Shown: positions 34,454-42,844 of the stretch, piece by piece
Layout: every line of letters begins with the position of its first letter
How positions within the stretch are numbered: position 1 is the stretch's first letter
Assembly (NCBI RefSeq): GCF_004348685.1
Contig: NZ_SMKO01000031.1
Span: 1-62,364 of the forward strand
Length of the DNA stretch: 62,364 nt
Direction of reading: 5' to 3'
Source of the DNA: Nonomuraea deserti
GTDB taxonomy: Bacteria; Actinomycetota; Actinomycetes; Streptosporangiales; Streptosporangiaceae
The notes under the pieces: model-generated
The model's database searches: none
Told to the model about the DNA's origin: nothing
What the model saw: only the letters and a program-made list of their open reading frames with translations
Position numbers and translations under genes: made by a program

Positions 34454-35623
34454 ATGACCATGACCGACATCGCCGGCTTGATGACGGCCCCCGACAGAGA
34501 CGCGTTCCTGGCCGAACTGGCCCGGCAGGGGCCGGTGTGCCGCGGCACCTACGTCGACGGCACACCCGTCTGGCTGGTGACCGGCTATCCCGAGAGCGTG
34601 GCGGTGCTCACGGATCCGCGGTTCAGCAGCGACGTCACCCGGCAGTCCAGGATCGACCTGGCCGCCCTCGCCGGGCTGCCCGACGACGTCGCCCCGTACC
34701 TGCTGCACACGCTGGGCGTCTACGATCCGCCCGACCACACCAGGCTGCGGCGGCTGGTGTCACGCGAGTTCACCGCACGCCGGGTGGAGAGGATGCGCCC
34801 GCGCATCCAGGAGATCGTCGACGCGTTGTTGTCCGGTCTGCCCGAGGAGTTCGACCTCATCGAGCGCTTCGCCCACCCCCTGCCCGTCCAGGTGATCTGC
34901 GAGCTGCTCGGCGTGCCGCCGGCGGACCGCGGCACCTGGCGTTCCTGGGCCGCCGACCTCGGGGCCCCCGATCTGGAAAAGGTCGCGGCCGGAGCCAGGG
35001 CCCTGGTCGGATACATGTCGGAGCTGATCGACGCCAAGCGGGCGGCTCCTGGTGACGATCTGCTGTCGGGGCTGGTCAGGGTGCAGGAGGCCGACGGCGA
35101 CCGGCTCAGCGACGAGGAACTGATCTCGATGTCGATCAGCATCCTGATCGCCGGGCACGAGACCACCGTCGGCCTCATCAGCCAGAGCGTCTGGCTCCTG
35201 CTCACCCGCCGCATCGATCCCGGTGACATCTCCTCCGCCGTCGAGGAGTTCCTGCGCTTCACGGGGAGCGCGGAGATCGCCGTCATGCGTTACTCGCTGG
35301 AGCCCGTGGAGATCGGCGGCGTGACCATCCCGCAAGGGGAGGCGGTGCAGGTCGTGTACGCGGCCGCCAATCGCGACCCGCGCCGCTTCGACCAGCCCGG
35401 CCGGCTGGACCTGCGCCGCCCCGACAACGCGCATCTCGCCTTCGGCCACGGCATCCACTACTGCCTGGGCGCGGCGCTGGCCCGGTGCGAGACCCAGATC
35501 GCCCTCGCGACCCTCCTGGACCGCTTTCCCGGGCTCACCCTGAGCGTGCCCGCCTCGGAGATCGGCTGGCAGCCCGGGATGAAGCGGGCCCTGACCTCCC
35601 TGCCGGTCCGTACGGCGCCCTGA
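34454..35623 (+). CDS. Cytochrome P450
   Basis: A 389-residue soluble bacterial P450. The oxygen-activation motif AGHETT, the ExxR helix (EEFLRF) and the heme loop FGHGIHYCLGAAL (Cys337) are intact. ATG 34454 follows GAGGAG; ATG 34427 and 34460 are alternatives. It lies behind a TetR gene. No ferredoxin or reductase gene is nearby, so it must use partners coded elsewhere. Substrate cannot be told; many such P450s hydroxylate antibiotics, lipids or xenobiotics. Confidence 0.92.
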   Translation: MTMTDIAGLMTAPDRDAFLAELARQGPVCRGTYVDGTPVWLVTGYPESVAVLTDPRFSSDVTRQSRIDLAALAGLPDDVAPYLLHTLGVYDPPDHTRLRRLVSREFTARRVERMRPRIQEIVDALLSGLPEEFDLIERFAHPLPVQVICELLGVPPADRGTWRSWAADLGAPDLEKVAAGARALVGYMSELIDAKRAAPGDDLLSGLVRVQEADGDRLSDEELISMSISILIAGHETTVGLISQSVWLLLTRRIDPGDISSAVEEFLRFTGSAEIAVMRYSLEPVEIGGVTIPQGEAVQVVYAAANRDPRRFDQPGRLDLRRPDNAHLAFGHGIHYCLGAALARCETQIALATLLDRFPGLTLSVPASEIGWQPGMKRALTSLPVRTAP

Positions 35624-35636
35624 CCCCGCCGCATCG

Positions 35637-35687
35637 CGGGCCGGCCGGAACGGGTCACACGGCCCGCCCCGGCCGGCTTGTTCGCGG
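35637..35687. terminator. Possible terminator between the two converging P450 genes
   Basis: The 64-bp gap between the converging P450 genes contains GGGCCGGCCGG and CCCCGGCCGGC segments that can pair into a GC-rich hairpin. It may end transcription from both sides. No T-run is present. Confidence 0.4.
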
Positions 35688-36899
35688 TCAGCGAGGCGGC
35701 CAGAGCAGCTGGAGGCGGCGCACTCCCGTCATGGTCGGGGTGGGGATGAACTCCACGGGCTCGTCAGGGTCGGCCCGCAGGGGGTCGAAGCGATCGAGCA
35801 GGATGTTGAGCGCGACCCGCCCTTCCAGCCGGGCCAGGGGAGCGCCGAGGCAGAAGTGGATGCCGCGGCCGAAGGCGAGATGCGGGTTGGGGTCGCGGCC
35901 GGGGTTGAAGACGCCGGGGTCGGGGAACTGCCGGGGATCCCGGTTCGCCGGTCCCAGCCAGGCCATCAGGAGCTGATCGGCGGGTATCGTCACGCCGCCC
36001 AGGTCGGCCTCGCGGGTGGTGGTCCTGGCGAGGGCGGCGAACGGGGTGAAATAGCGCAGGGACTCCTCGATCACGGCCGGAACGGTGGAGCGGTCGGCCC
36101 GGACCCTGTCCTGCTGCTCGGGGAAGGCGTCGAGGCACAGCACCGTGTTGCCGAGCAGCATCGTCGTGGTGATGTGCCCGGCCAGCAGGAGGACGATCGC
36201 GAAGTTGACCACCTGGTCGTCGGGCAGCCGCTCGCCGTCCACCTCGGCCTCGACCAGCTTGGTGAGCAGGTCGGCGCGCGGTCGCGTTCTGCGCTCCGCG
36301 GCGTGGGCGGCGAGATAGCCGGACATCTCCTTCCACGGCTTCAGCACCGCCTGAACCTCGGCGTCGCGGTTCTCCGGCCGCTCGGTGAGTGAGATCTTGC
36401 TGTCCCGCTCGAACAGCGCGTCGGCCCACTGCTTGAACAGGGCCCGGTCGCTGCTGGGCACCCCCAGCAGTTCGGCGATGACGATGACGGGGAGGGGGTA
36501 GGCCAGGTCGGTCACCAGCTCGAACCGGCCGCGCTCGGCCGCCGCGTCGAGCAGCTCGCGGGTGAGGGCGGCGATCCTCGGTTCGAGATCCGCGACCACC
36601 TTCCGGGTGAACGCGCTGCTGACCAGCTTGCGCAGCTTGCCGTGCTCCGGCGGGTCGATCTGGGTGATGAAGCCCTCCATCGAGAACTCCTCCGCCTCCG
36701 GCATCATCTGCTTGGGAATCACGCGCATGGTGTCGGAGGAGAACGTCGCGGGGTCGCTCAGGATCTCGTGCAGTTCCGGATACCCGTAGACGTTCCATAT
36801 CCCGGTGGCCGCGTCGAACTCCACCGGCCGGCCCGATCGCGGCCCGTGCAACCAGAAGTGCTGCCGGGGAATGTCGTATCGCTGGACGATGTCGGCCAT
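35688..36899 (-). CDS. Cytochrome P450
   Basis: A 403-residue soluble P450. The I-helix motif is AGHITTTML, where the usual Glu of AGHETT is replaced by Ile, followed by EESLRY (ExxR) and the heme loop FGRGIHFCLGAPL with Cys350. AAGGAGAGG precedes the ATG and overlaps the stop of the TetR gene upstream, so the two are in one operon. It is convergent with the other P450, 64 bases away. Substrate unknown; the altered I-helix acid site is seen in some secondary-metabolism P450s. Confidence 0.92.
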   Translation of the reverse strand: MADIVQRYDIPRQHFWLHGPRSGRPVEFDAATGIWNVYGYPELHEILSDPATFSSDTMRVIPKQMMPEAEEFSMEGFITQIDPPEHGKLRKLVSSAFTRKVVADLEPRIAALTRELLDAAAERGRFELVTDLAYPLPVIVIAELLGVPSSDRALFKQWADALFERDSKISLTERPENRDAEVQAVLKPWKEMSGYLAAHAAERRTRPRADLLTKLVEAEVDGERLPDDQVVNFAIVLLLAGHITTTMLLGNTVLCLDAFPEQQDRVRADRSTVPAVIEESLRYFTPFAALARTTTREADLGGVTIPADQLLMAWLGPANRDPRQFPDPGVFNPGRDPNPHLAFGRGIHFCLGAPLARLEGRVALNILLDRFDPLRADPDEPVEFIPTPTMTGVRRLQLLWPPR

Positions 36900-36908
36900 C
36901 GCCTCTCC

Positions 36909-37568
36909 TTAGTCGTAGATCCACTTTCGGTAGGGCGGAACCAGTTCCGTGAAGATCGAGATGAACTCGGTCGCCGCCGCGGTGAGCACCTCACGCGAGG
37001 GCTGCTCCGCCGGCTCGAACACCTCGCGCACGGCGAAGGCGAGCGCGTCGGCCCTGCTCTCCTCGTCCAGGGCGGATTCGGTGCTCTCAGAGCCGTCGAG
37101 GACGTAGAAGCCCGTCTGCACGGCGGTCATCGTGTACGGCAGGTTGGGCACGTCGGTCCTGAGCAGCCCGTACCTGTCGGCCACCCGGAAGAAGCGCTCG
37201 GCCGCGAGGAGGTCGTGGCTGCGCATGGGGTGTTTGGCGAGCTTGCCGAGCAGATCGAGGTCCGTGGTGAGCACGGCTCGAAGGAGCGGCTTCCTGCACA
37301 TGCCGAGGAAGGCGACGCGCGCGAAGCGGTGCGGCTGCACGTTCGCCGGATCCTCGCGCATCAGCGCGGCGAACTCCTCCACGAGCTCGATGGACTCGCG
37401 CAGCAGCAGCGCATCGAAAAGCTCGTGCTTGGTGCGCCAGTGCAGGTAGACGGTGCCCTTGCCGACCTCGGCCCGTGCGGCGATGTCGTCGACGGTGACC
37501 TTGCGGTAACCGTGCCGGAGCAGCAACTCCCCGGCCGCGTCGAGAATCCGGTCCGCCCGCTCCCGCAA
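36909..37568 (-). CDS. TetR family transcriptional regulator
   Basis: A 219-residue regulator with helix-turn-helix VDDIAARAEVGKGTVYLHWRTKHEL. The TTG at 37568 was chosen because AAAGGAG lies six bases upstream; a TTG at 37604 would add 12 residues through the likely operator. It precedes the P450 gene by 9 bases. An imperfect 23-bp dyad with TGAC/GTCA ends at 37581-37603 could be its autoregulatory site. Confidence 0.88.
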   Translation of the reverse strand: MRERADRILDAAGELLLRHGYRKVTVDDIAARAEVGKGTVYLHWRTKHELFDALLLRESIELVEEFAALMREDPANVQPHRFARVAFLGMCRKPLLRAVLTTDLDLLGKLAKHPMRSHDLLAAERFFRVADRYGLLRTDVPNLPYTMTAVQTGFYVLDGSESTESALDEESRADALAFAVREVFEPAEQPSREVLTAAATEFISIFTELVPPYRKWIYD

Positions 37569-37710
37569 CGGATACTCCTTTGACTGGATATGAAATCTGG
37601 TCAATGAGTCACACTACGCCGATCGCGGGTGCGGTCAAGGGTTGCTCGGCGAGGAAAGGTGTGAACGTGCGCCACCTGGCCCGGACGCGGCCGGGCCAGC
37701 TCGAACCGGG

Positions 37711-38334
37711 CTACCGGCGGCGGCAGGCCGCCAGCGCGGCCAGGATGACCTCCACGAGCGGCGTGATGTCGTCGTCCAGGGACTCCCCGGGCTGCCACGG
37801 GGTGCGCGGGCGCAGGTAGGCGAGCCCGACCAGGCAGTCGACGGCCAGCTCGGTGTCGAGGTCGGCCGGCAGCTCGCCCCGGTCGACGGCGCGGTGGAGC
37901 AGCCGGGCTCCCGCGGAGCGGCGGGGCTGCTCCGCGCTGGTCTGCATGGCCGCGGCCAGGCGCGGGTTCCTGGTGGCCTCGGCGGTCAGGTCGGTGAGGA
38001 CGCGCATGGTCCGCGGGTCGGCCCGCAGCGCGGAAGCGTGGCGCACGAAGCCTTCGACGTCTTCGCGCAGGGTGCCGGTGTCGGGCAGCGGCACGGCCTC
38101 GTCGGCCAGGCTGGTGAGGATCTCCAGCACCAGCGGCTCCTTGGAGGCCCAGCGCCGGTAGATGGCGGCCTTGCCGACCCCTGCGCGGCGGGCGATGGCG
38201 TCCATGGACATCCGGGCGTAGCCGCTGTCGATCAGCTCGGCCAGAGCCGCCTGGCGGATCGCGTCGGTGAGGTCGGCGCGCAGCACGGCCGCGCCTGCCG
38301 GCCGGCGGTCGGGGCCGGAAGTGGCGTCGGGCAT
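37711..38334 (-). CDS. TetR family transcriptional regulator
   Basis: A 207-residue repressor, helix-turn-helix MDAIARRAGVGKAAIYRRWASKEPL, with the common C-terminal domain of actinobacterial TetR proteins. The ATG at 38334 has GGAGGG eight bases upstream. It is divergent from a flavin monooxygenase gene, with two identical-architecture palindromes between them, so it very likely represses both itself and the monooxygenase. Confidence 0.9.
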   Translation of the reverse strand: MPDATSGPDRRPAGAAVLRADLTDAIRQAALAELIDSGYARMSMDAIARRAGVGKAAIYRRWASKEPLVLEILTSLADEAVPLPDTGTLREDVEGFVRHASALRADPRTMRVLTDLTAEATRNPRLAAAMQTSAEQPRRSAGARLLHRAVDRGELPADLDTELAVDCLVGLAYLRPRTPWQPGESLDDDITPLVEVILAALAACRRR

Positions 38335-38357
38335 CCGGAAGACCCTCCACTCGAGAC

Positions 38358-38418
38358 GGAACGGTTGTGTTCCATCGTAAGGGGAGCTAACGTGAGAGGG
38401 AAGGAACGTAACAGTTCC
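38358..38418. promoter_or_regulatory. Twin GGAAC-N6-GTTCC operators
   Basis: Two copies of GGAAC-N6-GTTCC lie in the divergent gap at 38358-38373 and 38403-38418, 45 bp apart centre to centre. The arms are exact and the six central bases differ. Such paired palindromes are what a dimeric TetR protein needs to control two divergent promoters. Confidence 0.7.
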
Positions 38419-38450
38419 GTCCTGACGTCTCTCGCTGGCAGGTGGTGGCC

Positions 38451-39995
38451 ATGGCAGAATCCGCGGAGGTCCTGGTGGTCGGGGCCGGACCCGCCGGTCT
38501 CGCGCTGGCCTGCGCGCTGCGGCTGCACGGGGTGGCCGTACGGGTGGTGGACCGGGCGCAGGGCCCGGCCACCACCTCACGCGCCAACATCCTGCACGCC
38601 CGCGGCGCCGAGGTGCTCGACCGGCTCGGCGCGCTCGGCGACCTGCCCGGCCGCTCGGCCCCGTCACTCGTCCTGACCACGTACATCGGCGGGCGGGCCG
38701 CGCTCGTCACCCGCTTCGGCGAGGCCGGCCCGGGCACGCCCAAGCCGGCGCTGGTCCTCCCCCAGACGGACATCGAGGCCCAGCTCCGCTCCCGCCTGGC
38801 CGAGCTGGGCGTCGACGTGGAATGGGGCACCGCCCTGACCGACCTCGCCGAGGACGACCACGGTGTCACCGCCGTTCTCGACGGCGGGCGCAAAGTGCGC
38901 GCCGGCTGGCTGGCCGGCTGCGACGGCAGCCACAGCACGGTCCGCAAGCTGTCCGGCATCCCCTTTCCCGGCGCGCCGCTGACCGACCAGTGGCTCCTGG
39001 CCGACGTGCACGCCGGGTGGGATCTCGCCCGCGCCGGTGGACACGGGTGGGCGCACCAGGATGGGCCGCTGTTCGCCATGCCCATGCCCACGCCCGCCGG
39101 CGGCGGAGCCGACGACCGGTGGCGGCTGATGGCCTACCTGCCGGGCGCCAAGGACGAAGAGCTCACCGAGCCCGAGATCCTCACGGCCTTCCGCCGCCTG
39201 GTGGGCGAGCGCGCCGGCCTCGACGGGGAGAAGATCCGCCACGCGGTCTGGGCGTCGGTCTTCCGCGTCCACCGCCGGCTGGTCGACGCCTACCGCCGGC
39301 GCCGGATCCTCCTGGCCGGTGACGCGGCCCACATCCACAGCCCGATGGGCGGGCAGGGCATGGTCACGGGCATGGGCGACGCCGAGAACCTCGCCTGGAA
39401 GCTCGCGCTCGTCATCCAGGGCCACGCCGGCGAGCGGCTGCTGGACACCTACCAGGACGAACGCCGTCCGCTCGCGACCGAGGTGCTCCGCAACACCAGC
39501 GCCACCACCCGCCTCCAGATCGGGGACAGCCCGCTGCTGCGGCTGCTGATCAAGTGGGTACTGGTGCCGCTGGGCAACCACCCTGCGGTGCAGCGCCGAT
39601 CCACCCAGATCGCCTCGCAGCTGGGAGTGAGCTACCGCCGCGGTCCCCTGGCCGTCCGCGGCTCCCTGCCCGGGCCCGGCCGCCGTCCACGATCCGGCGA
39701 CCGCGTTCCCGACCTGCGGTGCGTCGACGCGGACGGCGACGTCACCCGCCTGCATGCCGAACTGGGCGGGCGCTGGGCGCTGCTGGCCACCGCCCGCGCC
39801 GCGCCCGCATGTCAGTCGGAGGCGAGCGCGTCCCTGGGCGATCGCGTCGTCGTGCTCACGCCGGCCGGTTGGCGAGACGACGAGGTGTGGCTCGTACGTC
39901 CCGACGCGCATCTGGCCTGGCGTGGCCGGCCGGCCTCCGGCGGCCTCGGCCGTTGGCTGCGGGGCGCGCTCCAGCAGGGACGCGCGCAGGCGTGA
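38451..39995 (+). CDS. FAD-dependent aromatic-type monooxygenase
   Basis: A 514-residue class A flavin monooxygenase. The Rossmann motif VVGAGPAGLALACALRLHG is at the N-terminus, the DG motif is AGCDGSHSTVRK, and the GD motif is RILLAGDAAHIHSPMGGQG. The C-terminal thioredoxin-like domain seen in phenol hydroxylase and rifampicin monooxygenase relatives follows. AGGTGG precedes ATG 38451; a GTG at 38442 is an alternative. It is divergent from a TetR gene with twin operators, which suggests induction by an aromatic compound or antibiotic. Confidence 0.88.
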   Translation: MAESAEVLVVGAGPAGLALACALRLHGVAVRVVDRAQGPATTSRANILHARGAEVLDRLGALGDLPGRSAPSLVLTTYIGGRAALVTRFGEAGPGTPKPALVLPQTDIEAQLRSRLAELGVDVEWGTALTDLAEDDHGVTAVLDGGRKVRAGWLAGCDGSHSTVRKLSGIPFPGAPLTDQWLLADVHAGWDLARAGGHGWAHQDGPLFAMPMPTPAGGGADDRWRLMAYLPGAKDEELTEPEILTAFRRLVGERAGLDGEKIRHAVWASVFRVHRRLVDAYRRRRILLAGDAAHIHSPMGGQGMVTGMGDAENLAWKLALVIQGHAGERLLDTYQDERRPLATEVLRNTSATTRLQIGDSPLLRLLIKWVLVPLGNHPAVQRRSTQIASQLGVSYRRGPLAVRGSLPGPGRRPRSGDRVPDLRCVDADGDVTRLHAELGGRWALLATARAAPACQSEASASLGDRVVVLTPAGWRDDEVWLVRPDAHLAWRGRPASGGLGRWLRGALQQGRAQA

Positions 39996-40016
39996 CCGGC
40001 GGCGACGTGGCGGGCG

Positions 40017-41651
40017 TCAGCCCGGTGGCGCCTTCCTCTCCGGTGTTCTCGCGGCCTCTTTCTCGCCGTCGTGGCCGTCGCCGAGCGGGATCTGGTCGCC
40101 GCCGTACGCGCGGCTCATCCTGAGCCGGAGGCGGCCGAGCGGGCCCCGGGCGGTCACGGGCGGGACGCGTTCGCCGTCCTCGCGCGCCCCGGGGAGCATC
40201 GGGATGGCCGACCTGCCACGCAGGTGTGCATCGACGTCGTCCGACGGCGGTGTGTGGACCTCGATGAACTCCCCGTGAGGCAGGCGCCTGATGACGCCCG
40301 ACTCCACCCCGTGATCGATGGTGGCGGCGTCCGATCGCTGCAGGCCCAGGCACAGCCGGTAGGTGATCAGGTAGGCCAGCGCCGGGCCCAGGAAGATCAG
40401 CACCCGGCCCGCGTACGTCGTCCAGTTGAGGCTGATGTTGAAGAAGGTCGCGATCAGGTCGTTGGCGCCGAGCACCAGCAGCAGGCCGTAGAAGGTGATG
40501 CCGGTCACGCCGATCGCGGTGCGGTGCGGGTTGTTGCGGGGGCGGTCCGCGATGTGGTGCTCGCGGCGGTCGCCGGTGATCCAGCGTTCCAGGAACGGAT
40601 AGAGCACCAGGCCGGTGAGGATCAGGCCCAGCGGCGCCAGCGCCGGGATCAGCACGCTCAGCGGCAGCGTGCCCGCCTGGGCGGTCCCGAAGAGGTTGAT
40701 CTCCCAGGAGGGCATGATCCGCAGGGCGCCTTCGAGGAAGCCCATGTACCAGTCCGGCTGGGATCCCGCGGAGACGTCCGACGGCGTGTAGGGGCCGTAC
40801 AGCCAGATGGGATTGATCTGGGTGAAGGTCGACAGCCCCGTCAGTACGGCGGCCGTGAAGAGGAGGTACGCGCCCGACTTGGCCATGAAGGCGGGCAGGA
40901 GCGGGGCGCCCACCACGTTCTTCTCGGTACGGCCCTTGCCCGGCATCTGCGTGTGCTTCTGCACCCACATCAGCACCAGGTGGGCGGTGATGAGGGCGAT
41001 CAGGATGCCCGGGATCAGCAGGATGTGCAGGGCGAAGAAGCGCTGGATAACGGCATCGCCGGGATACTCGCCGCCGAACAGGAAGAACGACAGGTACGAG
41101 CCCACCAGCGGGATCGACATCAGCACGCCCTGAGTGATCCGCAGGCCGGCGCCGGACAGCAGATCGTCGGGCAGGGAGTAGCCGGTGAGCCCTTCGACGA
41201 GGGCCAGGATGAACAGCCCGATGCCGATCAGCCAGTTCAGCTCGCGCGGCTTGCGGTAGGCGCCGGTGAAGAACACCCGCATCATGTGCACCATCAGGCT
41301 GGCGGTGAACAGCAGGGCGGCCCAGTGGTGGATCTGCCGGAGCAGGAGACCGCCGCGCACGTCGAAGGTGATCTCCAAGGTCGAGGCGTACGCCTCGGAC
41401 ATCCCCACGCCCCTGAGCGGCGCGTAGGAGCCGTCGTAGACGACGTGCCCCATGCTGGGCGTGAACCAGAAGGTCAGGAACGTTCCGGTGAGCAGCAGGA
41501 TGATGAACGAGTAAAGGACGATCTCGCCCAGCAGGAACGACCAGTGGTCCGGGAATATCTTGCGCAGGTTGCGCTTGAGGAAGGGCGCCGCTCCCAGGCG
41601 ATCGTCGAGATATCTGCTCGGGCCGGCGATGAACTTGGGCACTGTGGTCAT
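40017..41651 (-). CDS. qcrB: Cytochrome b subunit of bc1-type complex (orphan QcrB paralog)
   Basis: A 544-residue membrane protein of the actinobacterial QcrB family, which carries two b hemes and the quinol sites. The His-bearing helices are visible as RQIHHWAALLFTASLMVHMM and FFALHILLIPGILIALITAH, and the PDWYMGFLEG stretch corresponds to the conserved PEW-type quinol loop. GGGGAGG precedes ATG 41651. QcrC and QcrA, which normally adjoin it, are absent, so this is probably a second copy. It may partner with the main complex or with another oxidase. Confidence 0.9.
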   Translation of the reverse strand: MTTVPKFIAGPSRYLDDRLGAAPFLKRNLRKIFPDHWSFLLGEIVLYSFIILLLTGTFLTFWFTPSMGHVVYDGSYAPLRGVGMSEAYASTLEITFDVRGGLLLRQIHHWAALLFTASLMVHMMRVFFTGAYRKPRELNWLIGIGLFILALVEGLTGYSLPDDLLSGAGLRITQGVLMSIPLVGSYLSFFLFGGEYPGDAVIQRFFALHILLIPGILIALITAHLVLMWVQKHTQMPGKGRTEKNVVGAPLLPAFMAKSGAYLLFTAAVLTGLSTFTQINPIWLYGPYTPSDVSAGSQPDWYMGFLEGALRIMPSWEINLFGTAQAGTLPLSVLIPALAPLGLILTGLVLYPFLERWITGDRREHHIADRPRNNPHRTAIGVTGITFYGLLLVLGANDLIATFFNISLNWTTYAGRVLIFLGPALAYLITYRLCLGLQRSDAATIDHGVESGVIRRLPHGEFIEVHTPPSDDVDAHLRGRSAIPMLPGAREDGERVPPVTARGPLGRLRLRMSRAYGGDQIPLGDGHDGEKEAARTPERKAPPG

Positions 41652-41838
41652 GCGTGGCCTCCCCGTGGGCCGCCGTTCCAGCGCGGGCGGGACGCGGGGG
41701 AGAACGAACGCCGTCACTCCACCCGCGGCAAGCCGAAGCAACTGGTAAGCCGCATTACCGAAGCGTAGTCTCGCGACCGTCAACGCCGGCTAAGCCCGGC
41801 CGGTGCTCCGGGCAAAAGCATGGAAAGCCGGGCACGGG

Positions 41839-42333
41839 TCAGGCCAGCCGCTCGGAGATGCCCGACAGCTCCGCGTTCTGATCGCGGATGATCCGCCCGG
41901 CCAGCTGCAGGGTCGGCTGGTGCCGGCCCGACGTCCTGACCTCCTCGGCCATGTGGACGCCGTGCCGCAGGTGCTCCGCCACCATCGTCAGCCAGCCCCG
42001 GTCGAACCCCGGCCCGGCCCGCAACTCCTCGCCCTCCTCGGCGGGCTGCTCGGACGGCACCTGCTCGTTCCACGACTTCAGCCATCCTGTCATCGCCTCG
42101 ATGTCGGCCTTGTCGCCGGCGATGAGCTTGCCGCTCAGTTCCTTCACCCATGCGGTGGCCGTACGCTCGGCGGCGAGCTCGGCCAGCTGGATGGTCTGCC
42201 GGTGATGGATGATCATCTGCTGGTTGAAACGTACGTCGGCAGGCCCGTAGCCGTCCTGCGCGGACGCCGACGCGCCGCAGCCCGCCGCGGCCAGCAGGCC
42301 CAGCAGCACGAGGATCGCCATTCTCAAACGCAT
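41839..42333 (-). CDS. DUF305 family lipoprotein
   Basis: A 164-residue exported protein with a lipobox (LAAAGC) after a short signal. The mature part carries the DUF305 ferritin-like motif: FNQQMIIHHRQTIQLAELA and HLRHGVHMAEEV with paired His and Met, which in relatives suggests copper or other metal binding. The ATG at 42333 gives the natural lipoprotein signal. It lies 188 bases from the start of the qcrB gene on the same strand; whether they are linked is unclear. Confidence 0.85.
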   Translation of the reverse strand: MRLRMAILVLLGLLAAAGCGASASAQDGYGPADVRFNQQMIIHHRQTIQLAELAAERTATAWVKELSGKLIAGDKADIEAMTGWLKSWNEQVPSEQPAEEGEELRAGPGFDRGWLTMVAEHLRHGVHMAEEVRTSGRHQPTLQLAGRIIRDQNAELSGISERLA

Positions 42334-42461
42334 GTAGCGAGATACGCGGGGCCGTCCGGGACGGTTCAGGTCAGGGCCGGCGTGCAGCGCCGCGCGGCGG
42401 GAATGATCCGCGTACCGGCCGCAGGGGGCTAGGCTGGAAGCTTTGAGGGGGAGGAGGGGAC

Positions 42462-42806
42462 ATGCGCGGGAGACTGCCTGCCGCACTGGTCTTCCTCCTT
42501 TCATGGTTCCTGCCGGCCGTCGCGCACGCGCAGCCCGTCCAGCCGGTCACCACGGTCAAGTCCGCCACCTACGCGGCCGGGCAGCAGCCCGCCGCCAGGC
42601 AGCACCCGCTCCAGCCCGCCGCCGCGCGCATCTGGGCCGGCACGCACGGCTTCACCGGCGCCGGCGGCGCGGCGCTGCCCGCCTCCGAGCTCCTCCACTT
42701 CCGGCACGCGTGGGCCGTGGTCGTCTCCAGGCCCGCCCCCGAGGCCACCGCGCAGCGCAAGCCGGTGGCGTCGCCTGCCCGCGCGCCTCCCTCCACAGCG
42801 CGCTGA
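42462..42806 (+). CDS. Small secreted Pro/Ala-rich protein
   Basis: A 114-residue protein with a signal peptide (ALVFLLSWFLPAVAHA) and a Pro/Ala/Gln-rich mature part without Cys. GGGGGAGGAGGGG before the ATG is a very strong ribosome site. The secDF gene begins 38 bases after it. No family is recognised. It may be a cell-wall or regulatory leader protein for the translocase gene, but this is speculation. Confidence 0.7.
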   Translation: MRGRLPAALVFLLSWFLPAVAHAQPVQPVTTVKSATYAAGQQPAARQHPLQPAAARIWAGTHGFTGAGGAALPASELLHFRHAWAVVVSRPAPEATAQRKPVASPARAPPSTAR

Positions 42807-42844
42807 CGATCTCTTTCCGCACGTCATAGCCTGTGGAGGCTGCC

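Noticed and set aside
37569..37604. Longer N-terminus of the TetR protein from TTG 37604
   Set aside because: AAAGGAG lies six bases before TTG 37568, and the extra 12 codons run through a likely operator.
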